Source: CAVQBJ01 sp963819075
GTDB lineage: Bacteria > Actinomycetota > Thermoleophilia > Solirubrobacterales > Solirubrobacteraceae
Assembly: GCA_963819075.1 (NCBI GenBank)
Contig: CAWFUP010000004.1
Span: 248,001 to 312,000, forward strand
Direction: 5' to 3'
Length of the DNA stretch: 64,000 nucleotides
Numbering within the stretch: the first letter of the stretch is position 1; the number at the start of each line of letters is the position of its first letter. The notes under the pieces were generated by a model. It was not told the origin of the DNA. It saw only the letters and a list, made by a program, of their open reading frames with translations, and did no database searches. Below are positions 9,472 to 18,008 of the stretch, in pieces. The translations under genes and the position numbers were made by a program.

Positions 9472-10476
9472 TCAGGCGCTCAGCGCGGCGATCGCGCGCA
9501 CGGCGAGGGTGTCCTCCCCGAGTCCCGCTTGACGGGAGCGGCTGGCTCGCACGGCGGCCCCGCCGCGCGAGTCGAGCTCGAGGTCCGCGAGCGCCTGCAG
9601 CGCGCGGCGCAGCGCGGCGACGTCGCGACCGCGCACGTCGGCGATAAAGCGCTCGGCGGCCTTCGGCGGCATGCGCAGCGTGCGCCTGATCGCGGCCGGC
9701 GCCTCTCCGGCCTGCAGACGCAGCGCGACGGCGTGGGCGTCGCGCAGGCGCTGGGCGATGAGGTACATCAGACCCGGCAGCCGCTCGCCCTGCTCGCGCA
9801 GCCTCAGATACGTTCGCGTCGCGGACGCTTCATCGCCGGCCACGAGCGCGTCCGCAAGCGCGTAGGCGCGCGACTGCGCCGACGTCGCCGCTCGGCGCTC
9901 GACGTCCTCGACGGTGAGCGTCACCGGCAGCGTGTCCGACTCGAGCGCGAGCTTCTCGAGCTCTCGCAACAGACGCTGCTGACGCTCCCCGACCTGCGCG
10001 ACGAGCGCGCGCGAAGCGGCGCTGTCGAGTTGTACGCCATACCGAGCGCCGGCCTCGCGCACCCAGCGCGGCAGCTCCCAGGGCTTGATCGAGGATTCGG
10101 CGGCCACCTGGCCGCCGGCCCGCTTGACCGCGGCATGCAGCGCGGCCGGGGCCTTGGAGCGCCCCTCCTCGCGGGCGAAGAACGCGACCGTGGTCTGCGG
10201 GTCGATCGCGGCCAGGGACGGCGTGAGGTGCTCCTCCACCTCGGCCTCCTTGTAGCGCTCGGCGCCCTCCACGATGATCACGCGCCGTCCCATTGCCAGG
10301 GTCATGGTGGCCAGCGCAGCGGCAACGGCGGCGGGCGCGGCCGCATCCCCCTCGAGCACCTCGACCGCGGCGGCGCCGCTCTCGGCCTCGGCGAGCGCCC
10401 GCAGGCGCGCACGGCGCTCGGCCACGGCGCCGTGATCGTCGCCGTGGATGAGGTAGGCCGAGCGCAGCTCGGCCAT
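9472..10476 (-). CDS. holA: DNA polymerase III delta subunit
   Basis: Clamp-loader delta subunit, which opens the beta clamp. 334 residues with the HolA pattern: N-terminal YLIHGDDHGAVAERR (degenerate AAA+ P-loop region), RRVIIVEGAERYKEAEVEEHL, SSIKPWELPRWVREAGARYGV, and the C-terminal helical collar (YALADALVAGDEASATRTYLRL, LPGLMYLIAQRLRDA). The start codon overlaps the leuS stop (TGATG), so it is translationally coupled to leuS, a common leuS-holA arrangement. Confidence 0.9.
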   Translation of the reverse strand: MAELRSAYLIHGDDHGAVAERRARLRALAEAESGAAAVEVLEGDAAAPAAVAAALATMTLAMGRRVIIVEGAERYKEAEVEEHLTPSLAAIDPQTTVAFFAREEGRSKAPAALHAAVKRAGGQVAAESSIKPWELPRWVREAGARYGVQLDSAASRALVAQVGERQQRLLRELEKLALESDTLPVTLTVEDVERRAATSAQSRAYALADALVAGDEASATRTYLRLREQGERLPGLMYLIAQRLRDAHAVALRLQAGEAPAAIRRTLRMPPKAAERFIADVRGRDVAALRRALQALADLELDSRGGAAVRASRSRQAGLGEDTLAVRAIAALSA

Positions 10477-12938
10477 CAGCGCACGACGAGGTTCACAAGC
10501 TTGCCCGGCACGACGATCTCCTTGACGATCTCGTTGCCGTCGATATACGCCTGCACCTTGGGCGACGCCCGACAGAGTGCCTTCAGCTCGTCGACATCCG
10601 CTTCGGACGGGGCGTCAACGCGGTCGCGCACCTTGCCGTTGATCTGGCACACGAGCTCGTACGTATCGCGAGCAAGCAGCTCGGGGTCGGCCTGGGGCCA
10701 CGGCAGCTCCCACACCCGCTCGCCGGTGAGCCGCTCGTGCGCGTCCGCGCTGACGTGCGGGGCGATCGGGAACAACAGCGAGGCCGCCGTGGCGAGCGCG
10801 AAGCGCATGGTTGCCAGGTCGGCCTCGTCGCGCAGCCGCGAGGCGTCGTTGAAGAGCTCCATCACCGCCGAGATCGCGGTGTTGAACGCAAAGCGACCGA
10901 GGTCGCCGCTCACCTTCTCGATCGCCCAGTGCGCCTTGCGCAGCAGCTCGAGGTCGGCGCCCTGCGCCGAGCCGTCCTGGAGCTCGGACAGCGGCGCCGG
11001 GCCACCGGCGCGCTCGGCCGTCTCGGCGGACAGGCGCCACAGGCGCCCGAGGAACCGGTGGATGCCCTCGACACCCTCGTCAGACCAGTCGGCGTCCTGG
11101 TCGGCCGGGCCGAGGAAGAGGACATTCGCGCGTGCGGTGTCAGCCCCGTAGCGCTCGACGATGAGCGCCGGCGGCACGACGTTGCCCTTGCTCTTGGACA
11201 TCTTCGCGCCGTCCTTGAGGATCATCCCCTGCGTGAACAGCGCGGCGAACGGCTCTTGGAAGCTGAGGTATCCGAGGTCCGCGAGCGCCTTCACGAAGAA
11301 GCGCGCGTACATCAGGTGCAGGATCGCGTGCTCGACCCCGCCGATGTACTGATCGACGGGCATCCACTGGCCGACCACGGCCGGATCCCAGGCGGCCTCG
11401 TCGTTGTGCGCGTCGCAGTAGCGCAGGAAATACCACGAGGAGTCCACGAACGTGTCCATCGTGTCCGTCTCGCGCCGCGCGGGGCCGCCGCACCGAGGGC
11501 ACGTCGTTCGCACCCAGTCCTCCGCCGCCGCGAGCGGTGAGCGCCCGCGCGGCGCGTAGTCCTCGACGTCGGGCAGCACGACCGGCAGGTCGCCGACCGC
11601 GACCGGGACGATGCCACAGCCCTGGCAATGCACCATCGGGATGGGACATCCCCAATAGCGCTGGCGTGAGAGGAGCCAGTCGCGAAGACGGTAGTTGACC
11701 GAGGCGTGCCCTTTCCCCTGCCGTTCCAGCCAAGCCACGATCTCCGAAAGCGCCTCGCGGTTGGGACGCCCGTCGAAATCGGGATGGGAGTTGACCAGCG
11801 GGCCGTCGCCGCTGTAGGGCAGCTCGTCTCCGCCGTCGATCACGCGGCGAATCGGCAGGTCGAAGGCGCGCGCGAACTCGTGGTCGCGGGCGTCGTGGGC
11901 CGGCACGGCCATGATCGCGCCGGTCCCGTACTCCATGAGCACGTAGTCGGCGACGTACATGGGAACCTGCTCGCCGTTGACCGGGTTGATGACCGTGCGG
12001 CCGAGCGGCACGCCAGTCTTGGGCTTGTCGGCTGCACCACGCTCCTGATTTGACTCGGTGAGCGCGTGGTTGATGTAGTCGCGCACCTGCTGCTCATGCG
12101 GTGTGCCGGCCGCCAGACGCAGCACGTCGGGGTGCTCGGGCGCCATCACGAAGAACGTCGCCCCGAAGAGCGTGTCCGGGCGGGTCGTGAACACCGGGTA
12201 GTCGATTCCGAGCTCTTCGCAGCGGAAGGTGACCTCGGCGCCCTCGGAGCGCCCGATCCAGTTGCGCTGCATCGTCTTGACCCGCTCGGGCCATTCGATC
12301 TCGTCGAGATCCCGCAGCAGGCGCTCGGCGTAGTCGGTGATACGGAAGAACCACTGCTCGAGCTGGCGCACCTCGACCTCGGCGCCGCACCGCTCGCAGT
12401 GCCCGTCGATGACCTGCTCGTTGGCGAGCACCGTCTGGTCGTTCGGACACCACTTGACCGCCGCCTCCTTGCGGTAGGCCAGGCCAGCGTCGTAGAGCAT
12501 CAGGAAGATCCACTGGGTCCAGCGGTAGTAGCTCGGGTCGCTCGTGGCCAGCTCGCGCGACCAGTCGATCGAGATGCCCCAGCGGCGGAACTGGCGCTGG
12601 AACGACGCGATCGAGGCCGCCGTGGAGTCGCGCGGATGCACGCCCGTGTTGATCGCGTGGTTCTCGGCCGGCAGGCCGAACGAGTCGTAGCCCATCGGGT
12701 GCAGGACGCGGTGGCCGGTGCGGCGGCGGTGATGGGCGATCGCGTCGCCGATCGCATAGTTCTTCAGGTGGCCGATATGCGGCTCGCCGCTCGGGTAGGG
12801 CAGCATCTCGAGCACGTAGGACTTCGGCGGCCCGTCGGAGCGGCCGGCATCGTTGGCCACCTCCCAGGTGCGCTCCTGCGCCCACACCCGCTGCCAGCGG
12901 GGCTCGATCTCCTGCGGGTCGTAACGAAAGTCGCTCAC
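10476..12938 (-). CDS. leuS: Leucyl-tRNA synthetase
   Basis: Class I aminoacyl-tRNA synthetase charging tRNA-Leu, 820 residues. It has the HIGH region (PYPSGEPHIGHLKNYAIGD), a CP1 editing domain (about 220-400), the zinc-type CPRCGGPARRETDTMDTFVDSSWYF block, KMSKS (GAKMSKSKGN) and an anticodon-binding C-terminus. The GTG start has no Shine-Dalgarno but is preceded at 7 nt by TAATCT, consistent with a leaderless mRNA. holA is coupled downstream. Confidence 0.98.
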   Translation of the reverse strand: MSDFRYDPQEIEPRWQRVWAQERTWEVANDAGRSDGPPKSYVLEMLPYPSGEPHIGHLKNYAIGDAIAHHRRRTGHRVLHPMGYDSFGLPAENHAINTGVHPRDSTAASIASFQRQFRRWGISIDWSRELATSDPSYYRWTQWIFLMLYDAGLAYRKEAAVKWCPNDQTVLANEQVIDGHCERCGAEVEVRQLEQWFFRITDYAERLLRDLDEIEWPERVKTMQRNWIGRSEGAEVTFRCEELGIDYPVFTTRPDTLFGATFFVMAPEHPDVLRLAAGTPHEQQVRDYINHALTESNQERGAADKPKTGVPLGRTVINPVNGEQVPMYVADYVLMEYGTGAIMAVPAHDARDHEFARAFDLPIRRVIDGGDELPYSGDGPLVNSHPDFDGRPNREALSEIVAWLERQGKGHASVNYRLRDWLLSRQRYWGCPIPMVHCQGCGIVPVAVGDLPVVLPDVEDYAPRGRSPLAAAEDWVRTTCPRCGGPARRETDTMDTFVDSSWYFLRYCDAHNDEAAWDPAVVGQWMPVDQYIGGVEHAILHLMYARFFVKALADLGYLSFQEPFAALFTQGMILKDGAKMSKSKGNVVPPALIVERYGADTARANVLFLGPADQDADWSDEGVEGIHRFLGRLWRLSAETAERAGGPAPLSELQDGSAQGADLELLRKAHWAIEKVSGDLGRFAFNTAISAVMELFNDASRLRDEADLATMRFALATAASLLFPIAPHVSADAHERLTGERVWELPWPQADPELLARDTYELVCQINGKVRDRVDAPSEADVDELKALCRASPKVQAYIDGNEIVKEIVVPGKLVNLVVR

Positions 12939-12945
12939 GCCGGTG

Positions 12946-12951
12946 AGATTA
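12946..12951 (-). promoter_or_regulatory. -10 box for leaderless leuS
   Basis: TAATCT on the leftward strand, 7 nt before the GTG. The spacing puts the transcription start at or next to the start codon. No convincing -35. Confidence 0.55.
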
Positions 12952-12963
12952 GCGGCGTGAGCT

Positions 12964-12985
12964 GCTGACGCCGCGCGGCGTCAGC
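12964..12985. terminator. Perfect GC palindrome between Bax-inhibitor gene and leuS
   Basis: A 22-bp uninterrupted palindrome (GCTGACGCCGC and its complement) that includes the stop codon of the upstream gene and lies 26 nt before leuS. Probably a terminator hairpin without a U-tract, just upstream of the leuS -10 box. Confidence 0.45.
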
Positions 12986-13643
12986 GGCTGTTCCCGAAGA
13001 TCCGCAGCAGCACGAGGAAGATGTTGATGATGTTGATGAAGATGCCGGTGGCGAGCCACACGACGTCGTCGGGACCGGCCTGGCGACGGAGGTACTGGAA
13101 GTCGATGGCCAGGAAGGCCGAGGCAAAGACATAGATCGCGATCGAGAGCAGGATGCTGCTCGTCGAGCTGACGAGCACGAGGATCCAGCTGACGAGGATG
13201 ACGGCGAAGAAGGCGAAGAAGAGCGGGCGTGCCCAGCGCACGAGATCGTGCGACGTCGCCAGCCCGAACGTGGCCATGCCGAGGACGGTGAGCGCCGTGC
13301 CGCCCGCGGCCTGATATACGACCGTCGGGTCGGTGCTCGCGTAGTAGTTGAGGATCGGGCCGAGCCCGATGCCGAGCAGCAGCGCCAGCCCGTACAGCCA
13401 TCCGACCCCGATCGCTCCGACGCGCAGCGGCCGCACGAAGGCCTGCGCGAACAGCATCACGATCGCGACGATCTCGAAGACGAGGCCGGTGCTGTAGGAG
13501 AGATCGCGCCCGATGTAGGCGCCGCCGGCAAAGAAGCCGATGGCGACGGCGACGAGGAACATCGTCTGCCCGAAGAGGAGCGTTGCGCTCGTCGCACGCG
13601 CGTCGCGTCTCGCGAGGATGCCCAGCCCGCTGGTGCTTGCCAT
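12981..13643 (-). CDS. Bax inhibitor-1/YccA-like membrane protein
   Basis: 220 residues with about seven transmembrane helices. The pattern of short loops, RDLSYSTG near helix 2 and the C-terminal YVFASAFLAIDFQYLRRQAGPDDVVWLATGIFINIINIFLVLLRIFG region fit the Bax-inhibitor-1 superfamily (TMBIM/YccA, putative H+-sensitive Ca2+ leak or FtsH-interacting proteins). AAGGG Shine-Dalgarno 8 nt before the ATG. It is divergent from the epoxide hydrolase gene. The cellular role in bacteria is poorly defined. Confidence 0.85.
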   Translation of the reverse strand: MASTSGLGILARRDARATSATLLFGQTMFLVAVAIGFFAGGAYIGRDLSYSTGLVFEIVAIVMLFAQAFVRPLRVGAIGVGWLYGLALLLGIGLGPILNYYASTDPTVVYQAAGGTALTVLGMATFGLATSHDLVRWARPLFFAFFAVILVSWILVLVSSTSSILLSIAIYVFASAFLAIDFQYLRRQAGPDDVVWLATGIFINIINIFLVLLRIFGNSR

Positions 13644-13742
13644 GTCGGTCGCCCTTGTTTGCGCGGGCCGCCGCCGGTGTGGCGACCCTTGTTGTCAGCT
13701 CTACAGAATAGGACGGCGCCGCGATGAAGCAATTGCGATGCT

Positions 13743-14684
13743 GTGAGCGTGTCCGGTGCGCTCGATGACAGGCGCTTCCCCGTCGAGCACGTCGATGTCC
13801 GTCCCGGCGTGCGGCTCGCCGTCACGCGCGTCGGCGTCGGCGGCTTCCCGGTCCTGCTCGTCCACGGTTGGCCCGAGACGCGCCGGATCTGGTGGCGCAA
13901 CATCGAGGCGCTGGCAAGCGCCGGCTTCGAGGTGATCGCGCCCGATCTGCGTGGGTTCGGAGACTCCGGGCTGGCACCCGACGGGTTCTACGACCTGGCC
14001 GCGCACGCCCGCGACCTGCACGCCCTCGTTCGCGAGCATTACGGTCACGAGCGCTGCGCGGCCGCCGGCGGGGATCTCGGCGGCGGCGTGATCCAGGACC
14101 TGGCGCTGCGCTTCCCCAGCTTCGTCACCCGTCAGGTCCTGTTCAACACCGTGTTACCCGCGCTCGACGAGCATTACGCCCAGGCTGGGCTGCCGGCGAT
14201 GCCGACGGTCGAGGTGCGGGCCGCCGCGGACTACTACCGCCGTCAGGGTCGCGAGGCCGACGCGCTGGCCGCCGAGCTCGACACGCCAGAGAAGCGCGAG
14301 CGCTACATCGCCGAGTTCTACGGGCACCGCCTGTGGGCGACGCCCGGGGCGTTCACGCGCGAGGAGGTCGCCTTCATGACCGCCCCGTTCCGGCACCCGG
14401 CACATCTTCGCGCCGGCTTCGGCAATTACGAGAGCGCGAGCGGGCGCCGTGCGCTGTCCGAGGCCCCGCGCTGGTTCGAGGTCAGCGCCGTGCCGACGCT
14501 CGCGCTGTACGGGCCGGAGGATCACGTCATCCCGCGTCTGTTCCCGGAGATGTGCGAGGTCGCCTTCAGCGATCTCGTCGGCCCGTTCGTCGTGCCGCGC
14601 GCCGGGCACTTCCTGCAGTGGGAGCGGGCCGAGCTGCTCAACCGAACGATCGCGGCGTTCCTCGGCGACCGGCGCCGCGCCTGA
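13743..14684 (+). CDS. Alpha/beta-hydrolase, epoxide hydrolase type
   Basis: 313 residues. Oxyanion motif HGWPE (41-45), nucleophile elbow AAGGDLGGG with Asp111 as nucleophile (Asp, not Ser, so epoxide hydrolase or dehalogenase chemistry), a cap domain rich in Tyr (AAADYYRRQ, IAEFYGHRLW), an acid in YGPEDHVIP and the general-base His in PRAGHFLQWE. Cytosolic, no signal peptide. The GTG at 13743 is the longest start; a GTG at 13749 is an alternative. There is no clear Shine-Dalgarno. Substrate is unknown. Confidence 0.85.
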   Translation: MSVSGALDDRRFPVEHVDVRPGVRLAVTRVGVGGFPVLLVHGWPETRRIWWRNIEALASAGFEVIAPDLRGFGDSGLAPDGFYDLAAHARDLHALVREHYGHERCAAAGGDLGGGVIQDLALRFPSFVTRQVLFNTVLPALDEHYAQAGLPAMPTVEVRAAADYYRRQGREADALAAELDTPEKRERYIAEFYGHRLWATPGAFTREEVAFMTAPFRHPAHLRAGFGNYESASGRRALSEAPRWFEVSAVPTLALYGPEDHVIPRLFPEMCEVAFSDLVGPFVVPRAGHFLQWERAELLNRTIAAFLGDRRRA

Positions 14685-14717
14685 CGCGCTTCTTGCAGAC
14701 GGCCGGCCCGGCGCTAC

Positions 14718-14723
14718 TACCAT
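14718..14723 (+). promoter_or_regulatory. -10 box for leaderless coiled-coil gene
   Basis: TACCAT exactly 7 nt before the ATG at 14731, with no Shine-Dalgarno between them. Confidence 0.5.
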
Positions 14724-14730
14724 CACCGCC

Positions 14731-15543
14731 ATGGAGTACGGCGCCGATCCGCCCTACGAGGACGAGGACGCGTGGCTGTACGAGATCGACGGCGAAGAGC
14801 TCGAGAGCGAGCCCCCGACGACCCCGCTCGAGACGCACTCCCCCGCGGCCGACACCACGCCCCGGCCGAGTTCCGAGACCGTTGCGCTGTCCGCGCGCCT
14901 ACAGGCGATCGTCGACGCCGCGGAGCAGTCGGCCGAGCAGCGGCGCGCGCAGACCGAGCAGCGCGCCCGCGAACGCATCGCCGAGGCCGATCGCGCCGCC
15001 GATTACCGCGTCGCGGCCGCCGAGGAGGAGGCTCAGCAGATCCTCTCCGACGCGCGCACGAACGCGGAGCGGATCGCCTCCGACGCGGTCAACGCGGTCG
15101 ATTCGATCCATGCCGAGGCACACGAGACGCTGCGCGAGGCCAAGGCGACGCTCGCCCGAGCCCGCCTGGACGCCGAGCAGAACGCCAGGGAGATCCTCGA
15201 CCAGGCGCGCGACGAGGCTCGCGAGGTCGTCCGCACCGCGCACATGGCGACCCGCGAGGTGATGGACGACGGCACCGAGCTGTCCGAGCACCTGCGCGAG
15301 CTGTCGGCCTCGTTGCGCGCGAACGCCGAGCGGCTGCTGCGCGACATTCGGCTCGCGCACGGCAGCATGACGGCACGTCTGGATCAGACCCTGCCCGAGG
15401 GGCTCGCGGCGTCGCGGTCCGCCGCCGGCGCACGTGAGCGCGGTCGCACCGAGGACGCGCCCGCGCGCCGGCGCGCGCGCGCCGAGGACAGCGACCCCGC
15501 CGTGGACTTCGAGGTGCCCGACTTCGTGATGCCCGAGGACTAG
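14731..15543 (+). CDS. Long coiled-coil protein, possibly DivIVA/SepIVA-like
   Basis: 270 residues, highly charged. The acidic N-terminus (EYGADPPYEDEDAW) is followed by an Ala/Glu/Arg heptad-rich coiled coil from about residue 45 to 220 (RLQAIVDAAEQSAEQRRAQTEQ... EAREVVRTAHMATREV), then a basic Arg/Ala linker and an acidic C-terminal tail (FEVPDFVMPED). No signal or membrane segment. Such architecture resembles actinobacterial DivIVA-family or ATP-synthase-b-like scaffold proteins. The conserved DivIVA N-terminal membrane-binding motif is not visible, so function stays open. Confidence 0.75.
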   Translation: MEYGADPPYEDEDAWLYEIDGEELESEPPTTPLETHSPAADTTPRPSSETVALSARLQAIVDAAEQSAEQRRAQTEQRARERIAEADRAADYRVAAAEEEAQQILSDARTNAERIASDAVNAVDSIHAEAHETLREAKATLARARLDAEQNAREILDQARDEAREVVRTAHMATREVMDDGTELSEHLRELSASLRANAERLLRDIRLAHGSMTARLDQTLPEGLAASRSAAGARERGRTEDAPARRRARAEDSDPAVDFEVPDFVMPED

Positions 15544-15550
15544 GAGACCG

Positions 15551-15569
15551 TCCCGGCCTGCGACCGGGA
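15551..15569 (+). terminator. Hairpin after coiled-coil gene
   Basis: TCCCGG / CCGGGA stem with a 7-nt loop, 8 nt after the stop. No U-tract. It separates this gene from the tRNA. Confidence 0.4.
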
Positions 15570-15621
15570 GGGGCCCGGCACCCCCAGCGTGCGCGGGGCT
15601 GGCTTCGGGCAGCCGGGCCGG

Positions 15622-15627
15622 TAAACT
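15622..15627 (+). promoter_or_regulatory. -10 box for tRNA-Ala
   Basis: TAAACT, 17 nt before the mature 5' end of the tRNA. A poor CTGGCT -35 lies 17 nt upstream. Confidence 0.5.
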
Positions 15628-15644
15628 GAGCCCTCGAAGCGCTC

Positions 15645-15717
15645 GGGGCTATAGCTCAGCTGGGAGAGCGTCGCGCTGGCAGCGCGAAGGTCGTCGGTTC
15701 GAGCCCGACTAGCTCCA
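15645..15717 (+). tRNA. tRNA-Ala, anticodon GGC
   Basis: A full cloverleaf: 7-bp acceptor with the alanine identity pair G3-U70, D arm AGCTCAGCTGGGAGAGC, anticodon stem TCGCG/CGCGA with loop CTGGCAG (anticodon GGC at its centre), and T arm GTCGG-TTCGAGC-CCGAC. The discriminator is A and the CCA is not encoded. It reads GCC/GCU Ala codons. No integrase or duplicated 3' end is nearby, so there is no sign it serves as an attachment site. Confidence 0.97.
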
Positions 15718-15737
15718 CTCCACCCTCGAGTTGATCT

Positions 15738-17405
15738 CTACGCGGCGACGACGCGGCGTTGCGCGATCAGCCCGCAGACGGTCTCGACGATCGGCGGGTC
15801 GAACTGCGTGCCGGCGCAGCGCCGCAGCTCGGCCAGGGCTTCGTTCACGGTGCGCGGCTCGCGATACGGCCGTCTCGACACCATCGCGTCGAACGCGTCG
15901 CAGATCGCGACGATCCGAGAGCCGACCGGAATCGCGTCTCCGGTCAGCCCGTCGGGGTATCCGCCACCGTCGACGCGCTCGTGACTGGCGCGCACGAGCC
16001 CGGCGACCGGGGCGAGTGACGGGGCGACGCGGATGATCCGCTCGCCGATGAGCGTGTGGTTGCGAATGAAGCCCCACTCCTCGGCGGTCAGCGCGGACGG
16101 CTTGTTGAGGATCGTCTCCGGGATGGCGCTCTTGCCGATGTCGTGCAATTCGGCGGCGAGTCGGACGTGCTGAATCTCGGCCGCGGACATGCCGAGCGCC
16201 TCGGCCGTCGCCTGAGCGAGGTCGGCGACCCCGCTCGTGTGCTCGCGCAGTGTCGTGTCCTTCTCCCTCAGCACCTCGAGCAATACGTCGGCGCTCTCGC
16301 GACCGATGGCGTTCGCTCCGGCGCTCTTATGCTCGTACATCCGCTGGTCGGCCAGCTGGAGCGCCGCGTCGGGCGAGTCGGCTTCGTCGGGGATGACGAC
16401 GCTGCCGGCCGAGCAGCCGATCTCGAACGCCTCGCCGGCTTCGCGCAGCGCGTGGGTTCCCCGGGCCTGCTGCCAGTCGATCTGCTCGCGGTCGAGCCGC
16501 GCAACGCAGCAGAACTCGTCGCCGCCCATGCGGTACGCGCGCCCCACCCCGGTCACGGTGGCCGCGAGGCGCCCGGCGAACCGCACCAGCAGGGCGTCGC
16601 CGGCGAGGTGGCCGAAGGTGTCGTTGTAGCCCTTGAAGCCGTCCAGGTCGTAAATGTTCACGACCAGCGGCCGGCTGTCGTCCGCTTCGGCGATCTGGCC
16701 ACTGAGGTCCTCGATCAGCGCCCGGCGGTTGCCCAGGCCGGTGAGCGCGTCGGTGTGTGCGTCACGGTGCGTCGCGACGAGCAGGCGCTGCCAGCGCCAA
16801 TAGAAGACCAGAAAGACGGTCAGCAGCGCGGCCAGCGCAAGCAGTCCGCCGATCAGCGACTGCGTCTCGACGCTCGAGGCTCGGGTCTGGTAGTCGGCCG
16901 TCGCCTTGTCGATCATCGCGGTGGCGGCATCACCCGACTGGTTGGCCGACTGCCCGAGATGAACGGCGAGGAGGATGTTGGACGGGTCGCCGAGGCTCGG
17001 GTCGCGGATCAGCAGCCGGCGAATCTGATCGACTGCGGCGAAGTCGGCCCGCACCGGCCCGACGATCCTCGCCAGCGCCGGGGTCGGCCAGTCGCGAAGC
17101 AGGCCGGCGAGGTCGGACATGACCGAGCGCTGCCCAGCCGACATGCTGGCGGTGACCGCAGCCGGTGTGGCGAGGCCATCCACCAGCTGCAGCGGGTCGA
17201 CTCCGACGAGCGTGAACTGCGCCTTGACGTTTGCCAGCGTGACCTGCGCGCGACGGAAGCCGTCCGCGCGATGCTGCAGCAGGACCACGGCGGCCATCGA
17301 AGCGATGGCGAGCACGACCGCCACGGCCGGCGTCAGCCACTTCCTGATCACGAGGACACGCCCCGCGACCGGCGCCCGATCGCGAGAGCTGTCGCGCGGC
17401 TGCAC
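15738..17405 (-). CDS. GGDEF + HD-GYP cyclic-di-GMP protein
   Basis: About 555 residues: a short N-terminus, a transmembrane helix (WLTPAVAVVLAIASMAAVVLL), a periplasmic sensor region of about 150 residues, a second helix (LIGGLLALAALLTVFLVFYW), a GGDEF domain with an intact MGGDEFCC active site, and an HD-GYP domain (LHDIGK, NHTLIGERI, GGGYPDG). So it could both make and degrade c-di-GMP. The start is uncertain: GTG at 17405 or 17351. A much longer frame to 17831 overlaps the oppositely oriented gene at 17617 and is unlikely. Confidence 0.88.
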   Translation of the reverse strand: MQPRDSSRDRAPVAGRVLVIRKWLTPAVAVVLAIASMAAVVLLQHRADGFRRAQVTLANVKAQFTLVGVDPLQLVDGLATPAAVTASMSAGQRSVMSDLAGLLRDWPTPALARIVGPVRADFAAVDQIRRLLIRDPSLGDPSNILLAVHLGQSANQSGDAATAMIDKATADYQTRASSVETQSLIGGLLALAALLTVFLVFYWRWQRLLVATHRDAHTDALTGLGNRRALIEDLSGQIAEADDSRPLVVNIYDLDGFKGYNDTFGHLAGDALLVRFAGRLAATVTGVGRAYRMGGDEFCCVARLDREQIDWQQARGTHALREAGEAFEIGCSAGSVVIPDEADSPDAALQLADQRMYEHKSAGANAIGRESADVLLEVLREKDTTLREHTSGVADLAQATAEALGMSAAEIQHVRLAAELHDIGKSAIPETILNKPSALTAEEWGFIRNHTLIGERIIRVAPSLAPVAGLVRASHERVDGGGYPDGLTGDAIPVGSRIVAICDAFDAMVSRRPYREPRTVNEALAELRRCAGTQFDPPIVETVCGLIAQRRVVAA

Positions 17406-17616
17406 ATAGGACTGGTAATCGGTGATCGGCGCATGTGGCAACGCTCGTCCCCAGATGGGTGGCCGGATGTCGTATGCGAAGACGGTCGCGGCGACCCCAA
17501 TTGCGGCCGACCCGCAGGTGCACCCTAGACCTCGCCGATCGGTCCCACCGCGGCTGAGCGCCGCGGTACAGTCGCCGGCAGCGCAGCGACCGCACTCGAC
17601 GAAGGGGAAACGCACG

Positions 17617-17976
17617 ATGGGACTGATGGATCGCATGAAGCAGGCTGCCGAGTCCGCGCAGGCCGCGACGAGCAAGTTCGGCGTTGGCGCCTCGGCCGAG
17701 CAGATGGCTCTCGCCAACCGGGCCCAGCGGTTGACGAAGGAGGGGGTCGATACCCCGGCGCACATCGACTCGATGGTGGCCACCGGGAACACCGACACGC
17801 CGGGCGGTACCGAGTACGACATCACGTTCACGGTGTCGCCGGCCGGCGGCGAGCCCTACCAGGTGACGACCAACCAATACATCTACCCGTCCAACCCATT
17901 CAGCGAGGGCGACGACGTCAAGGTCAAGGTCGCGCCCGGCGAGCCGGACGTGCTGATGATCTTCGGCAAGGCGTAG
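17617..17976 (+). CDS. Small cytosolic protein, unknown function
   Basis: 119 residues beginning MGLMDRMKQAAESAQAATSK, then a beta-rich domain (EYDITFTVSPAGGEPYQVTTNQYI, DDVKVKVAPGEPDVLMIFG). No signal peptide or membrane helix. GAAGGGGA Shine-Dalgarno before the ATG. It resembles small Actinobacterial proteins with an SHOCT-like helical start and an OB/beta domain, but I do not assign a family. It is convergent with nadD-rsfS. Confidence 0.75.
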   Translation: MGLMDRMKQAAESAQAATSKFGVGASAEQMALANRAQRLTKEGVDTPAHIDSMVATGNTDTPGGTEYDITFTVSPAGGEPYQVTTNQYIYPSNPFSEGDDVKVKVAPGEPDVLMIFGKA

Positions 17977-18008
17977 GCGGCGAGCGCGCGGCCCGCGCCA
18001 GGCGCCGC

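Noticed and set aside
15645..15717. tRNA-Ala as a phage/ICE attachment site
   Set aside because: No integrase, and no repeat of the tRNA 3' end was seen in the window.
17406..17831. Upstream extension of the GGDEF/HD-GYP frame
   Set aside because: It overlaps the well-supported 119-residue gene on the other strand and has no signal or domain; a GTG at 17405 or 17351 is more plausible.
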